Assembly: GCA_946811695.1 (NCBI GenBank)
Contig: OX328130.1
Location: 76,735,599 to 76,799,598, forward strand
DNA length: 64,000 nt
Direction: 5' to 3'
Source of the DNA: Gonocerus acuteangulatus
Taxonomy: Eukaryota > Arthropoda > Insecta > Hemiptera > Coreidae
Part shown: one piece after another, positions 11,735 to 23,559 of the stretch
How positions within the stretch are numbered: the first letter of the stretch is position 1
Layout: every line of letters starts with the position of its first letter
The notes under the pieces: model-generated
What the model was told of the DNA's origin: nothing
Seen by the model: the letters and a program-made list of their open reading frames with translations, nothing else
The model's database searches: none
Program-made: the position numbers and the translations under genes

Positions 11735-12640
11735 CAGAGATGGGCATAATTTTATTTATAAATAAAAATACGAATTTATTCGTACTTCATATATTTGTGA
11801 ATACGAATATAAATAAATTCGTACTTCATATATTTGTGAATACGAATATAAATAAATTCGTATTCATAGGTGTGAATACGAATTTATTTTTATTCACATA
11901 TATTAAATATAAAAATACAAATAAAATTTCATTCCCAAATTTTTCTGCGAATAAAAATAAGTTCACAGAAAAAATTGTAAATAATCACAAAAAATGTGAA
12001 TATTTACAAAAAATCAAGTGATTACAAAAAAAATCACATTAAAATATACGAATAAAAATTTATTCACATTATAATTTGTGAATAAAAATTTATTTACAAT
12101 AAAATTCGCAAATAAATCATGATTTTATTCGTATTAAGATGATATTACGAAAGTTATTGAAGGTGATTAGGGTTATTACGCCGCGGGACCACCAGCCATG
12201 CTGCAGGGACGCAGTTTGTCATCTGTACCTCCAAAAAGAAAAAAAAATCACCTTCAATAACTTTCGTAATATCATCTTAATACGAATAAATTCATAATTT
12301 ATTTGCGAATTTTATTGTGAATAAATTTTTATTCACAAATTATAATGTTAATAAATTTTTATTCGTATATTTCAATGTGATTTTTTTTGTAATCACTTGA
12401 TTTTTTGTAAATATTCACATTTTTTGTGATTATTTACAATTATTTCTGTGAACTTATTTTTATTCGCAGAAAAATTTGCGAATGAAATTTTATTTGTATT
12501 TTTATATTTAATATATGTGAATAAAAATAAATTCGTATTCACACTTATGAATACGAATTTATTTATATTCGTATTCACAAATATATGAAGTACGAATAAA
12601 TTCGTATTTTTATTCATAAATAAAATTATGCCCATCTCTG
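11735..12640. mobile_element. hAT-like palindromic foldback element
   Basis: The 906-bp element has ends CAGAGATGGGCATAATTTTA on both strands. Its arms are inverted copies over most of their length (about 11735-12165 and 12245-12640) around a short GC-richer centre. It is flanked by the perfect 8-bp duplication CGAAATAG (11727-11734 and 12641-12648). CAG-type termini with an 8-bp TSD fit the hAT superfamily. The arms are made of variants of the AATACGAATTTATTCG type. No transposase is present. Confidence 0.85.
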
Positions 12641-12670
12641 CGAAATAGGTATGACTTTACAAAATTTTCC

Positions 12671-15600
12671 ATTTATTATTATTATTAAATGATTAAGTAA
12701 TACTAAATTTATTATAAGTTATTAAATTATTTAATAATCTCTCATTATGAGAAAATATAAAATATTGACTTCTATATTCTTTTAAGTTCCGTGGCTTCAT
12801 CCGTTTCCAAAAACCAGCAGTAGTCGCCCAACAAACCCTATGAATCACTTGGTTGTCGAATGCCATTAAACCAGCAGTAGTCGCCCAACAAACCCTATGA
12901 ATCACTTGGTTGTCGAATGCCATTAAACCAGCAGTAGTCGCCCAACAAACCCTATGAATCACTTGGTTGTCGAATGCCATTAAACCAGCAGTAGTCGCCC
13001 AACAAACCCTATGAATCACTTGGTTGTCGAATGGCATTAAACCAGCAGTAGTCGCCCAACAAACCCTATGAATCACTTTGTTGTTGAATGCCATTAAACC
13101 AGCAGTAGTCGCCCAACAAACCCTATGAATCACTTGGTTGTCGAACGCCATTAAACCAGCAGTAGTCGCCCAACAAACCCTATGAATCACTTGGTTGTCG
13201 AATGCCATTAAACCAGCAGTAGTCGCCCAACAAACCCTATGAATCACTTGGTTGTCGAATGCCATTAAACCAGCAGTAGTCGCCCAACAAATCCTATGAA
13301 TCACTTGGTTGTCGAATGTCATTAAACCAGCGGTAGTCGCCCAACAAACCCTATGAATCACTTTGTTGTCGAATGGCATTAAACCAGCAGTAGTCGCCCA
13401 ACAAACCCTATGAATCACTTGGTTGTCAAATGCCATTAAACCAGCAGTAGTCGCCCAACAAATCCTATGAATCACTTGGTTGTCGAATGCCATTAAACCA
13501 GCAGTAGTCGCCCAACAAACCCTATGAATCACTTGGTTGTCGAATGCCATTAAACCAGCAGTAGTCGCCCAACAAACCCTATGAATCACTTGGTTGTCGA
13601 ATGCCATTAAACCAGCAGTAGTCGCCCAACAAACCCTATGAATCACTTGGTTGTCGAATGTCATTAAACCAGCAGTAGTCGCCCAACAAACCCTATGAAT
13701 CACTTGGTTGTCGAATGCCATTAAACCAGCAGTAGTCGCCCAACAAACCCTATGAATCACTTGGTTGTCGAATGCCATTAAACCAGCAGTAGTCGCCCAA
13801 CAAACCCTATGAATCACTTGGTTGTCGAATGCCATTAAACCAGCAGTAGTCGCCCAACAAACCCTATGAATCACTTGGTTGTCGAATGCCATTAAACCAG
13901 CAGTAGTCGCCCAACAAACCCTATGAATCACTTGGTTGTCGAATGCCATTAAACCAGCAGTAGTCGCCCAACAAACCCTATGAATCACTTGGTTGTCGAA
14001 TGCCATTAAACCAGCAGTAGTCGCCCAACAAACCCTATGAATCACTTGGTTGTCGAATGCCATTAAACCAGCAGTAGTCGCCCAACAAACCCTATGAATC
14101 ACTTGGTTGTCGAATGCCATTAAACCAGCAGTAGTCGCCCAACAAACCCTATGAATCACTTGGTTGTCGAATGCCATTAAACCAGCGGTAGTCGCCCAAC
14201 AAACCCTAAGAATCACTTGGTTGTCGAATGTCATTAAACCAGCGGTAGTCGCCCAACAAACCCTATGAATCACTTGGTTGTCGAATGCCATTAAACCAGC
14301 AGTAGTCGCCCAACAAACCCTATGAATCACTTGGTTGTCGAATGCCATTAAACCAGCAGTAGTCGCCCAACAAATCCTATGAATCACTTGGTTGTCGAAT
14401 GTCATTAAACCAGCGGTAGTCGCCCAACAAACCCTATGAATCACTTTGTTGTCGAATGGCATTAAACCAGCAGTAGTCGCCCAACAAACCCTATGAATCA
14501 CTTGGTTGTCAAATGCCATTAAACCAGCAGTAGTCGCCCAACAAATCCTATGAATCACTTGGTTGTCGAATGCCATTAAACCAGCAGTAGTCGCCCAACA
14601 AACCCTATGAATCACTTGGTTGTCGAATGCCATTAAACCAGCAGTAGTCGCCCAACAAACCCTATGAATCACTTGGTTGTCGAATGCCATTAAACCAGCA
14701 GTAGTCGCCCAACAAACCCTATGAATCACTTGGTTGTCGAATGCCATTAAACCAGCAGTAGTCGCCCAACAAACCCTATGAATCACTTGGTTGTCGAATG
14801 CCATTAAACCAGCAGTAGTCGCCCAACAAACCCTATGAATCACTTGGTTGTCGAATGCCATTAAACCAGCAGTAGTCGCCCAACAAACCCTATGAATCAC
14901 TTGGTTGTCGAATGTCATTAAACCAGCAGTAGTCGCCCAACAAACCCTATGAATCACTTGGTTGTCGAATGTCATTAAACCAGCAGTAGTCGCCCAACAA
15001 ACCCTATGAATCACTTGGTTGTCGAATGCCATTAAACCAGCAGTAGTCGCCCAACAAACCCTATGAATCACTTGGTTGTCGAATGTCATTAAACCAGCAG
15101 TAGTCGCCCAACAAACCCTATGAATCACTTGGTTGTCGAATGCCATTAAACCAGCAGTAGTCGCCCAACAAACCCTATGAATCACTTGGTTGTCGAATGC
15201 CATTAAACCAGCAGTAGTCGCCCAACAAACCCTATGAATCACTTGGTTGTCGAATGCCATTAAACCAGCAGTAGTCGCCCAACAAACCCTATGAATCACT
15301 TGGTTGTCGAATGCCATTAAACCAGCAGTAGTCGCCCAACAAACCCTATGAATCACTTGGTTGTCGAATGCCATTAAACCAGCAGTAGTTGCCCAACAAA
15401 CCCTATGAATCACTTGGTTGTCGAATGGCATTAAACCAGCAGTAGTCGCCCAACAAACCCTATGAATCACTTGGTTGTCGAATGCCATTAAACCAGCAGT
15501 AGTCGCCCAACAAACCCTATGAATCACTTGGTTGTCGAATGCCATTAAACCAGCAGTAGTCGCCCAACAAACCCTATGAATCACTTGGTTGTCGAATGCC

Positions 15601-16710
15601 ATTAAACCAGCAGTAGTCGCCCAACAAACCCTATGAATCACTTTGTTGTCGAATGCCATTAAACCAGCAGTAGTCGCCCAACAAACCCTATGAATCACTT
15701 GGTTGTCGAATGTCATTAAACCAGTAGTAGTCGCCCAACCAACCCTATGAATCACTTGGTTGTCGAATGCCATTAAACCAGCAGTAGTCGCCCAACAAAC
15801 CCTATGAATCACTTGGTTATCGAATGCCATTAAACCAGCAGTAGTCGCCCAACAAACCCTATGAATCACTTGGTTGTCGAATGCCATTAAACCAGCAGTA
15901 GTCGCCCAACAAACCCTATGAATCACTTGGTTGTCGAATGCCATTAAACCAGCAGTAGTCGCCCAACGAACCCTATGAATCACTTGGTTGTCGAATGCCA
16001 TTAAACCAGCAGTAGTCGCCCAACAAACCCTATGAATCACTTTGTTGTCGAATGTCATTAAACCAGCAGTAGTCGCCCAACAAACCCTATGAATCACTTG
16101 GTTGTCGAATGCCATTAAACCAGCAGTAGTCGCCCAACAAACCCTATGAATCACTTGGTTGTCGAATGCCATTAAACCAGCAGTAGTCGCCCAACAAACC
16201 CTATGAATCACTTGGTTGTCGAATGGCATTAAACCAGCAGTAGTCGCCCAACAAACCCTATGAATCACTTGGTTGTCGAATGCCATTAAACCAGCAGTAG
16301 TCGCCCAACAAACCCTATGAATCACTTGGTTGTCGAATGCCATTAAACCAGCAGTAGTCGCCCAACAAACCCTATGAATCACTTGGTTGTCGAATGCCAT
16401 TAAACCAGCAGTAGTCGCCCAACAAACCCTATGAATCACTTGGTTGTCGAATGCCATTAAACCAGCAGTAGTCGCCCAACAAACCCTATGAATCACTTGG
16501 TTGTCGAATGCCATTAAACCAGCAGTAGTCGCCCAACAAACCCTATGAATCACTTGGTTGTCGAATGCCATTAAACCAGCAGTAGTCGCCCAACAAACCC
16601 TATGAATCACTTGGTTGTCGAATGTCATTAAAAATTATTAAATAATTTAATAACTTATAATAAATTTAGTAGTATATAATCGTTTAATAATAATAATAAT
16701 AATAATAAAT
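12671..16710. mobile_element. TIR element enclosing the 57-bp array
   Basis: The sequences outside the 57-bp array are inverted repeats of each other over about 65 bp. Both read ATTTATTATTATTATT, then ACTAAATTTATTATAAG, then TTATTAAATTATTTAATAAT inward toward the array. The array thus sits inside a terminal-inverted-repeat structure of about 4.0 kb. I could not see a clear TSD. Confidence 0.7.
12811..16629. repeat. 57-bp minisatellite, 67 units
   Basis: 3819 bp, exactly 67 times 57 bp (AAACCAGCAGTAGTCGCCC, AACAAACCCTATGAATCAC, TTGGTTGTCGAATGCCATT). The 19-codon period leaves the minus strand open for 1311 codons. Unit differences fall mostly at first and second codon positions, with no excess of silent changes, so I treat it as non-coding. 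A distinctive variant series (AAATCCTATG, CAGCGGTAG, CTTTGTTG) starting near 13292 recurs near 14375, 1083 bp away, exactly 19 units, showing block duplication. Confidence 0.95.
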
Positions 16711-17269
16711 TGAGTAAACCTTAAGATCTAAGACTACATACAAGTACTCTACTGCCCTGCTTTAACAACAATAACGGACTGCATCTTTCTACTAAAATGC
16801 CCTGAAGATGCCCTGAAAAAAACGGACAGTCCTTCCCTCCTTAGTAGATCCGCTAGACTAGCTTGTACGTGCGAGTATCTACTCGGCGGATAAAGGAACT
16901 CCATGTACGTGTTTTCACGGTTATCATATCACCGTTAACAATAACTCTTCATACAGCACACCAATCTCGATGTCTTTCTCTTATTCTTTTTACTTCTTAT
17001 TGGGGACATATCCGTCGTCGAGTCGTGATTCCGGAGTTTCTGTGATTCAAAATAACTTTTTATATTATAAAATTTTTTTAGAATATTATAACAGTGTCTA
17101 TAGATAGTTTTTTAAATTTTTCAAATGATTTATTAGGAGTTCACAACGTGGTGATTTCCCATTTAAGTCAATGTGCAAACAAAAGTAACAATTATACAGA
17201 ACAATATATAAATATGATATAATAATAAATAATATATATATATAATATATATATTCACAGTAAACTCTC

Positions 17270-17460
17270 CCTAATCCGGCGTCGTCGGGACCGGGGTACA
17301 ATCGGATTAGGCTGCATCTACATTGGACCCGTATTCCTCCCGATCCGATCCGATCCGATTTCGTTTGAACGACAACGGCCAACAGCAGCAGACGTGAGTG
17401 CCTGCATTGGTCTCGACCCGACCTGATCCGATTTAGTTACAGCTCGTCAGTAATGACCTC
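17270..17460. mobile_element. GATCCGATCC-rich MITE fragment
   Basis: Contains CTACATTGGACCCG and repeated CCGATCCGATCC words. Related fragments lie at 19630-19795, 24717-24850 and 25190-25400. The clearest terminus reads GGGGTGCTCTTACATTGG at 24719 after TTTA. These look like fragments of one short TIR element family, possibly PIF/Harbinger-like by TWA target preference. That assignment is tentative. Confidence 0.4.
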
Positions 17461-17584
17461 GTAGTGAAGTGAAAATGAGTGATTAATTTAAGAAATACCG
17501 CCTAATAAGAATAGAAACCTTCGATTAGGTTGAATGTTGGGAGGTAAGAGAAGCATAAGGGAGGTATTCATATTTTAAAATTAT

Positions 17585-17690
17585 TTATAAGAAAGGTAAC
17601 TAGGAGGTTATAAGCATTCGAAGGTTATAAACATTAGAAGGTTATAACCATTGGAAGGTTATAGACGCTGGGAGGTTATAAACATCTTTC
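17585..17690. repeat. ~22-bp AGGTTATAAAC tandem repeat
   Basis: About five imperfect copies of a unit built on GGAGGTTATAAACATT. Short and degenerate. Confidence 0.7.
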
Positions 17691-17695
17691 CACGC

Positions 17696-17785
17696 AATTT
17701 AATAAACAAGGGAAACAAAAAACAAAAAAGTGAATTGACAAAGTTGTTCTAAATGTTATTTCCTTTGATTTAAAAAAAATGCATT
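17696..17785. mobile_element. remnant of the 5896-type foldback element, left of A1
   Basis: The words GACAAAGTTGTTCTAAATG and TTATTTCCTTTGATTTAAA match the right arm of the element at 5896-6593. The matching continuation (GAAATCGGTTAAGATTTAG) resumes at 19530, immediately after element A1. A1 therefore inserted into an older copy of this foldback family. Confidence 0.6.
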
Positions 17786-17788
17786 AAA

Positions 17789-19332
17789 AAAAGTCCGTCT
17801 CGCTGGACTGCATCATCTTAGCGCGGTTCCGTTCATATCCCTTGTCTAATTTGGAAAGATTAAAATAGAAGCAGTTATTATTTTGGTTCCACCAGTCTTT
17901 TTTTTTTAATTAATTATTATAATGGCGTGTCAACCCTTAAGGTCACTAACGCCATTCCTGTGAGTAGTAAAGTCTTGAAAGGTCATGATTTACAATCTTA
18001 CCTGGAAGGGTCTGCTACTCTAGAAACGGACCCGCTAGTGACAAGGTCTTGGAATCTTGGAAATCTATATTTCTAACAATAAATTGTTTTTGTTATTTTA
18101 CTTAACCAGTTTTATTGTCAAATAAATTATCCAACTATAAGCAATTAAAAAATAACAAGAAATAAAACAGACAAAAAGAACCATTGGAATAAACGAAATC
18201 AATTAATTTAAAGCTTTAAGCACTTTTTTCTCCGATTGACATCGCCTGATTAAAACTTTCTTCAGAACCTTTTTTGTAGAGCATTTAGTAAGCTTCCGAA
18301 TGGTAATCTTCCGCTTCACAAGATTGTCAACGGTTTTCGAGATACTAACGAAAGTATACAAAGTTACCAAAACTTTTTTTGTCTGTTAATAAAATATTAT
18401 ATTCTAACCCTTCCTTTACTCTAAACGTAACAAAAATTTCAACATATTAGTGTTGATGAAACTCGAACATGCAGAAAATGTTTCAACTGTATCCCATAAT
18501 TCTAAGTACCAAAATCAAAGACAAAGAACCCTCCCTAGGAAGGACGCTAGGCAGTTGAAAAGCTATATATCTTGGAAATCTATATTTCTAACAATAAATT
18601 GTTTTTCTTATTTTTCTTAACCTGTTTTATTTTCAAATACATTATCCAACAATAAGCAATTAAAAAATAAAAAGGAATAAAAAACAGACAAAAAGAACAG
18701 TTCGAATAAGCGAAATCAATTACTTTAAAGTTTTAAGCTCTTATTTCTCCGATTGACATCGCCTAATCAAAACTTTCATTAGAACCTTTTTTTTAGAGCA
18801 TTTAATAAGCTTTCTAATGGTATTCTTCTGTTTACCAAGATTCTCAACCTTTTTCGAGATATTAAGGAAAGTATACAAAGTTACTAAAACTTTTTATGTC
18901 TGTTAATAAAATATTTTATTCTAACCCTTCCTTAACTCCAAACGTAACACAAATTTCAACATATTAGTTTTAATGAAAGTAGAACATGCAGAAAATGTTA
19001 CAACTGAATCCCATGATTCTAAGTACCCAAACCAAAAACGGTATTCAAAAACTATTTTTCCAATTTTCTCCAAAACGGTTAAAGCTATCGCCTTGAAAAT
19101 GGTTTCATTCGTTTTCCTAGCCCAAGAAGCATATAGAACGAGTACTTACAAGCTTATGAACTCAAAAACGTAAGCGTTACGATTTTTTTTGCGCGAATTT
19201 CGGCCCAAACGCCATCTTCCAGTAGGCGGATTTTGCTGGTTAACGAACTTGACCTTTCAAATTAGACGAAAGATTTTTGTACCAAATTTCATCACAATCG
19301 GACCATTAGGGAAGCCAGAAATGAGCGAACAG

Positions 19333-19385
<53 letters not shown>

Positions 19386-19523
19386 AATTTGAACCACCGT
19401 TATTTTCGGTCTCTAGGGGTTCTGAAACGCGAAATTTTCTAGTCGGCACTTTCGGATTGTTTCATTGTATCAACCTTATAAGCGGGGTTCCTCCCCATGG
19501 GGGAGGGAGGAACCGCGCTAAAA
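17789..19523 (+). mobile_element. family-A element A1 (HINE/DINE-1-like, non-autonomous)
   Basis: Starts AAAAGTCCGTCTCGCTGG, with subterminal TTAGCGCGGTTCC at 17818. Ends with an (AT)n tract (19336-19383), a GGTTCC-to-GGAACC hairpin, and GGAACCGCGCTAA at 19509-19521, the inverse of the 5' motif. It contains an internal ~500-bp duplication (18060-18470 versus 18570-18990). No ORF of note. Subterminal inverted repeats, an internal microsatellite and a terminal hairpin are the known layout of Helentron-derived DINE-1/HINE elements. Flanks share TGCATT, unlike other copies, which show no TSD. Confidence 0.6.
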
Positions 19524-19600
19524 TGCATTGAAATCGGTTAAGATTTAGAACCTGTAGACCTTTTTGAAACACAATATGTGGATTGGCACCATTTTGCTTC
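19524..19600. mobile_element. remnant of the 5896-type foldback element, right of A1
   Basis: GAAATCGGTTAAGATTTAG and GTAGACCTTTTTGAAACAC match the end of the right arm at 6525-6575. The terminal CACTGTG is degraded here. Confidence 0.55.
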
Positions 19601-19629
19601 GTCGGTCCGAAATCGCTCTAGAAACAAAC

Positions 19630-19795
19630 AAGTTTGAATGGCTAAGAGTCGGTGGCCGTTGGATTGGACCGGATTGGGTCGGGTCGGGACCAATGTAGGC
19701 ACCTCCATTGAGATGCATGTGTTTGTTTTTTCTTCCGACAGTCGGTGGCTATCGGATCGGATCGGAACAGGTGCAGTGTAGATGTACCCTTAGCT
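19630..19795. mobile_element. GATCCGATCC-type MITE fragment
   Basis: Contains GGATTGGACCGGATTGGG, GGTCGGGACCAATGTAGGC and GTGTAGATGTACCC next to TTAG. It is related to the fragments at 17270, 24717 and 25300. Confidence 0.4.
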
Positions 19796-19939
19796 GGTTT
19801 AGGGGAGCTCCAAGCCCCCCCCCCCCACCTTGAGTATCCTAGGGGTAAAATATAGCCACCATTTATATGCAACTTAACGTCGTAAATGTAAACGAAACGT
19901 TACTAACGTAGACATCAACCAGTTTTTTTGTTTTTTTTA

Positions 19940-20025
19940 CGGCGCATCTACGTCTAGGCCATTAGCGCCGAAATTCAGGATGCAGCGGAATTTTCTCGGC
20001 GAGCCACTAGACCACGGGAGACCCC
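19940..20025 (-). mobile_element. tRNA-like SINE head fragment (family G)
   Basis: The reverse complement begins GGTCTCCCGTGGTCTAGTGG, the same A-box module as at 5825. The downstream part differs and no clear B box is present, so this copy is degraded. Confidence 0.4.
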
Positions 20026-20084
20026 GATTGCTTAAGTCATTAAAAATACAATTCGTTTAGAGCCTGCTGGTGAAATTTAGGAAT

Positions 20085-20245
20085 ATAAATATGCTTTAGG
20101 TCCACCCGACAAACCTATGTAATGTACTGTATAACATACATACTGTCTTCTTTTTTGTACATGGCCATCGCGCATACGTCAATGCGAGCGGAAACGTTTT
20201 TGTAACGCTTTTTATCAGTTTAGTCATTGCTAAAGCATATTTTAT
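20085..20245. mobile_element. element E1, short form with about one 69-bp unit
   Basis: Left end ATAAATATGCTTTAGG and right end CTAAAGCATATTTTAT are inverted. The interior holds GTCCACCCGACAAACC, one diverged 69-bp unit (CTGTCTTC, GTACATGGCC) and GTTTAGTCATTG. It is the single-unit member of the series that includes E2 and E3. Confidence 0.7.
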
Positions 20246-20338
20246 CTATAATGTAGGGCATATCTGCCTAAGATTTCGAAAGCGATGGTTCCGGTACATT
20301 TCTCACTAGCACAGGTCCTCTGATACTACTATTGCTAG

Positions 20339-20416
20339 GGGTCTCATTTGGTCTAGTGGCTAGCACCTTAGATTAATAAGCGGGATATGGTGGGTTCGAT
20401 CCACACCGGCACACAG
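20339..20416 (+). mobile_element. tRNA-like SINE head (family G)
   Basis: TGGTCTAGTGGCTAGCACC and GGGTTCGATCC are the A and B boxes. The module ends ACCGGCACACAGTG. This resembles the junction at 5891-5902, so CACAGTG may belong to the SINE or mark a preferred insertion point. Confidence 0.55.
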
Positions 20417-20552
20417 TGTGACGAACAGTGTTCAAAAATAAGAAAAATGAAGTTTGAAAAAAAAATTTTTGATGGTCAATATTAAAATTAGAACAGAAAG
20501 AAAACATCAAAATTAGAACATAATTACAAAGACTAAAAGCTAAGGATTAATA

Positions 20553-20871
20553 GTAAACAGGATGCAAAAACAAGTCAACACACCTCCACTGTTTAATTCC
20601 TGGGTTTTTTAATATGACTTATTTGGGGTTTTTTAGAATTGTACTGTATGTTATTTTTATTGTTTTTATTTGTTTTTAATTGTTGACGTAGTGTATAATG
20701 TGACGTACCCATGTGATTTAAGTTAAGTTATTTTATTTGATTGTAATGTTGCCTTTGTTGATGGGTGTTAACAGGACACTGAGGATGAGGTGCTGACCTC
20801 GAAAACGTTTTGTTAAATTAAAGGAATTAAACAGTGGAGGTGTGTTGACATGTTTTTAGCATCCTGTTTAC
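20553..20871. mobile_element. small inverted-repeat unit with hammerhead-like core
   Basis: Arms of about 48 bp (GTAAACAGGATGC, AACACACCTCCACTG) lie inverted at 20553-20600 and 20823-20871, with ~220 bp between. Just inside the right arm is CTGAGGA, then GAGGT-GCTG-ACCTC (a perfect stem), then GAAAACGTTTTG. Inverted partial LTR-like ends with hammerhead motifs are known in Penelope-like retroelements. No reverse transcriptase is present, so the family is not proven. Confidence 0.45.
20779..20812 (+). ncRNA. hammerhead-like motif 1
   Basis: The core CUGAGGA is followed by a perfect 5-bp stem (GAGGU/ACCUC, GCUG loop) and then GAAA, the order expected between helix I and helix III of a hammerhead ribozyme. 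Stem III, the cleavage triplet and stem I cannot be drawn with confidence. Confidence 0.4.
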
Positions 20872-21087
20872 TATGATGAACCTTCACCAGCCAACCAACC
20901 ACATTTGTAGAGCTAAGGATTAACTTGAATTGTTGATATTAATACAAATATTAAAACTGGTTCGGTTAGTAAATATTTACTTTGGCTATTCCAATCTTAT
21001 TACTTGAACATTTTCATTCTTCTTCTAACATGTTCAAGTGTCTGTCCTAAGTGAATTGTTGATTGACTAATCTTGGCCAACAGTGCG

Positions 21088-22244
21088 AAAAGTCCGAATC
21101 GCAGGAACTGCATCATCTTAGCGCGGTTCCGTTCTTATCTCTAGACTCATTTAAAATGATTAAAATAGAAGCTTTTATTATTTTGGGTCCACATTTCTAG
21201 AAAGCTTGAAGATTAGATAGTTAGCCGTCGAGGTGATAAGTAAAGATGGAATGGTTGGGATTCGGCTAAAGAAACCTCAATACTAAAAAATCTATATTTA
21301 GGACGTTTCAGCTACTCATTGGTAGCCTTCGTCAGCATTGAAAGTGCCGGGAGGCAGAGGAGGACCAAAGTTGACAGTTCCATCCTTACTTTCAAGAAAG
21401 GTCTTATTTACGATCTTACCTGGATTGGCCAACCCGCCCTAGGAAGGACCCCGCTCGGAAGTTGAAAAGCTAGATCTCCATATAGTCCATATCTCTAAGA
21501 TTAAATTATTTTTCTTAACCTGATTTATTATCAAATACATTATCCAACTATAAGCAGTTAAAAAATAGCAAGGAATAAAAACAGACAAAAAACAGTTCGA
21601 ATATGCGAAATCAATTACTTTAAAGTTTTAAGCACTTATTTCTCCGATTGACATCGTCTAATCAAAACTTTCATCAGAACCTTTTTTGTAGAGCATTTCG
21701 TAAGCTTTCTAATGAAATGCTTCCGTTTTCCAAGATTCTCAACCTTTTTCGAGATATTAAGGAAAGTATACAAAGTTACCAAAACGTTTTATGTCTGTTA
21801 ATAAAATATTTTATTCTAACCCTTCCTTAACTCCAAACGTAACACAAATTTCAACATATTAGTTTTCATGAAAGTAGAACATGCAGAAAATGTTTCAACT
21901 GAATCCCATGATTCTAAGTACCCAAACCAAAAACGGTATTCAAAAACTATTTTTCCAATTTTCTCCAAAACGGTTAAAGCTATCGCCTTGAAAATGGTTT
22001 CATTCGTTTTCCTAGCCCAAGAAGCATATAGAACGAGTACTTACAAGCTTATGAACTCAAAAACGTAAGCGTTACGATTTTTTTTGCGCGAATTTCGGCC
22101 CAAACGCCATCTTCCAGTAGGCGGATTTTGCTGGTTAACGAACTTGACCTTTCAAATTAGACGAAAGATTTTTGTACCAAATTTCATCAAAATCGGAGCA
22201 TTCGTCTGGGAGCTACAGAGCGAACAGACAAATATATATATATA

Positions 22245-22291
<47 letters not shown>

Positions 22292-22429
22292 AATTTGAAC
22301 CACCGTTATTTTCGGTCTCTAGGGGTTCTGAAACGCGAAATTTTCTAGTCGGCACTTTCGGATTGTTTCATTGTATCAACCTTATAAGCGGGGTTCCTCC
22401 CCATGGGGGAGGGAGGAACCGCGCTAAAA
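21088..22429 (+). mobile_element. family-A element A2 (HINE/DINE-1-like)
   Basis: Starts AAAAGTCCGAATCGCAGG, with TTAGCGCGGTTCC at about 21117. Ends with an (AT)n tract (22231-22290), a hairpin, and GGAACCGCGCTAAAA at 22415-22429. The last ~560 bp are nearly identical to those of A1, indicating recent spread or conversion. A foreign repeat unit (H1, about 21195-21400) interrupts the 5' part. No TSD is visible. Confidence 0.65.
21195..21400 (-). mobile_element. repeat H1 with hammerhead-like core, inside A2
   Basis: Shares AGATAGTTAGCCGTCGAGG, AAAGATGGAATGGTTGGG and TGGTAGCCTTCGTCAG with units at 45040, 45660 (inverted), 49300-49740 (inverted) and 52832-53100. On the minus strand, 21335-21301 reads CTGACGA, then GGCTAC-CAATGA-GTAGCT (one G-U pair), then GAAACGTCC. 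Confidence 0.5.
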
Positions 22430-22645
22430 TGGGGAAGTTATGGTGTTTTAAAAATTTTAGAAATTCTCATCATTTCTCAACTTTGGAAATGATTTAAGAA
22501 AAAACGTAAAATAACGGTGTTTTCATACTTTAACCATAAATAGTACATGACTTCAAGATTATTTTGATACCTAGTTTACCTGCTTTTGGCTGCTTCTTAC
22601 AGAGATATTGTGGTTTTTAGATTTCATAACCAATGAAATCTTTAC

Positions 22646-22861
22646 GACTTCTGGCGCAGTAATGAACAAAACTCCAGATACGATGCTTTATTTGATAGAA
22701 TCGCGCAGGAATATAATTTATCTGAATGTTAGGATAAAGTTAAGGAGAATATAAGAAAATGGATTGAGATTGTTTTGCCTAGATATTCAACAAAATTAGA
22801 ACCGCTGTTACAGGTTTTCAGGGAAATTCGAAGCAAAATACGAAGATTGGCTAAACATTAA
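22646..22861 (+). pseudogene. degenerate ORF relic, distantly MADF-like
   Basis: A 72-codon frame with one internal stop. Its residues include FWRSNEQNSRYDALFDRIAQ, then DKVKENIRKW. The tryptophan/arginine-rich helical pattern is loosely like MADF/Myb-SANT DNA-binding domains of DNA transposons, but this is an impression without database support. The region from 22862 to 23400 is AT-rich with nothing I can identify. Confidence 0.2.
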
Positions 22862-23559
22862 ACTTCCTGACAATGATTTTGAAATATGTTGACGAGATAA
22901 TTATCATCCAGCTCCTTTACGTGGAAGCCCTATTATTTATTATTATATCTGAAGCCTTATTCATGGTATTATATGCAAATGACTTTCATTAACTACTTCT
23001 TGTATTGATACAAATATGGATTTAATGAAAAGGCTTCACCTACTATCAGATCCATACTTGTCAACTTTAAGTAAGATATGAAACAATTGAAATTTAAATA
23101 AATAAAATTTAAGTAAAGTTAGCTCAAAAATCAAAAACAAAATTGAAGTAAAAGTTTTATCATACTTAATTTTAAATAAAAAGGATACTATTTGTTTACA
23201 ATGGAGCGATTCTGAGAAGAAATAAGTTTTTTTATCAGTAAAATGTCTTTATATAATTTTTATAAGTTCGCATATACATTTTATGTAAGCTTATACTATA
23301 ATAAATTATTTTCTTAAGTAAAAACTTATTTTTTTCTCCCATGCTCGAGTGATTTAATAACAGAAAATAATAATAATCCTAGTCTAGACACAAATACGAT
23401 TTTTGAGTATTTATTCCATACACTCGTGGCCGACACTGTGCGGCAGCAGGGTTTTTCTCATCTCACGGCTCGTTGTGAAAATTCCTGGCTGCACCCTGTA
23501 TGTCGGCGCTAATGGCCCAGATTTGTCGATGCGCCGGTTAAAAAAAAGTGTGCAGATCA

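Noticed and set aside
12693..16628. A 1311-codon minus-strand open frame of 19-residue repeats
   Set aside because: The 57-bp period is a multiple of three, so the frame stays open automatically. Unit changes are mostly replacement changes, and the flanks are non-coding inverted repeats.
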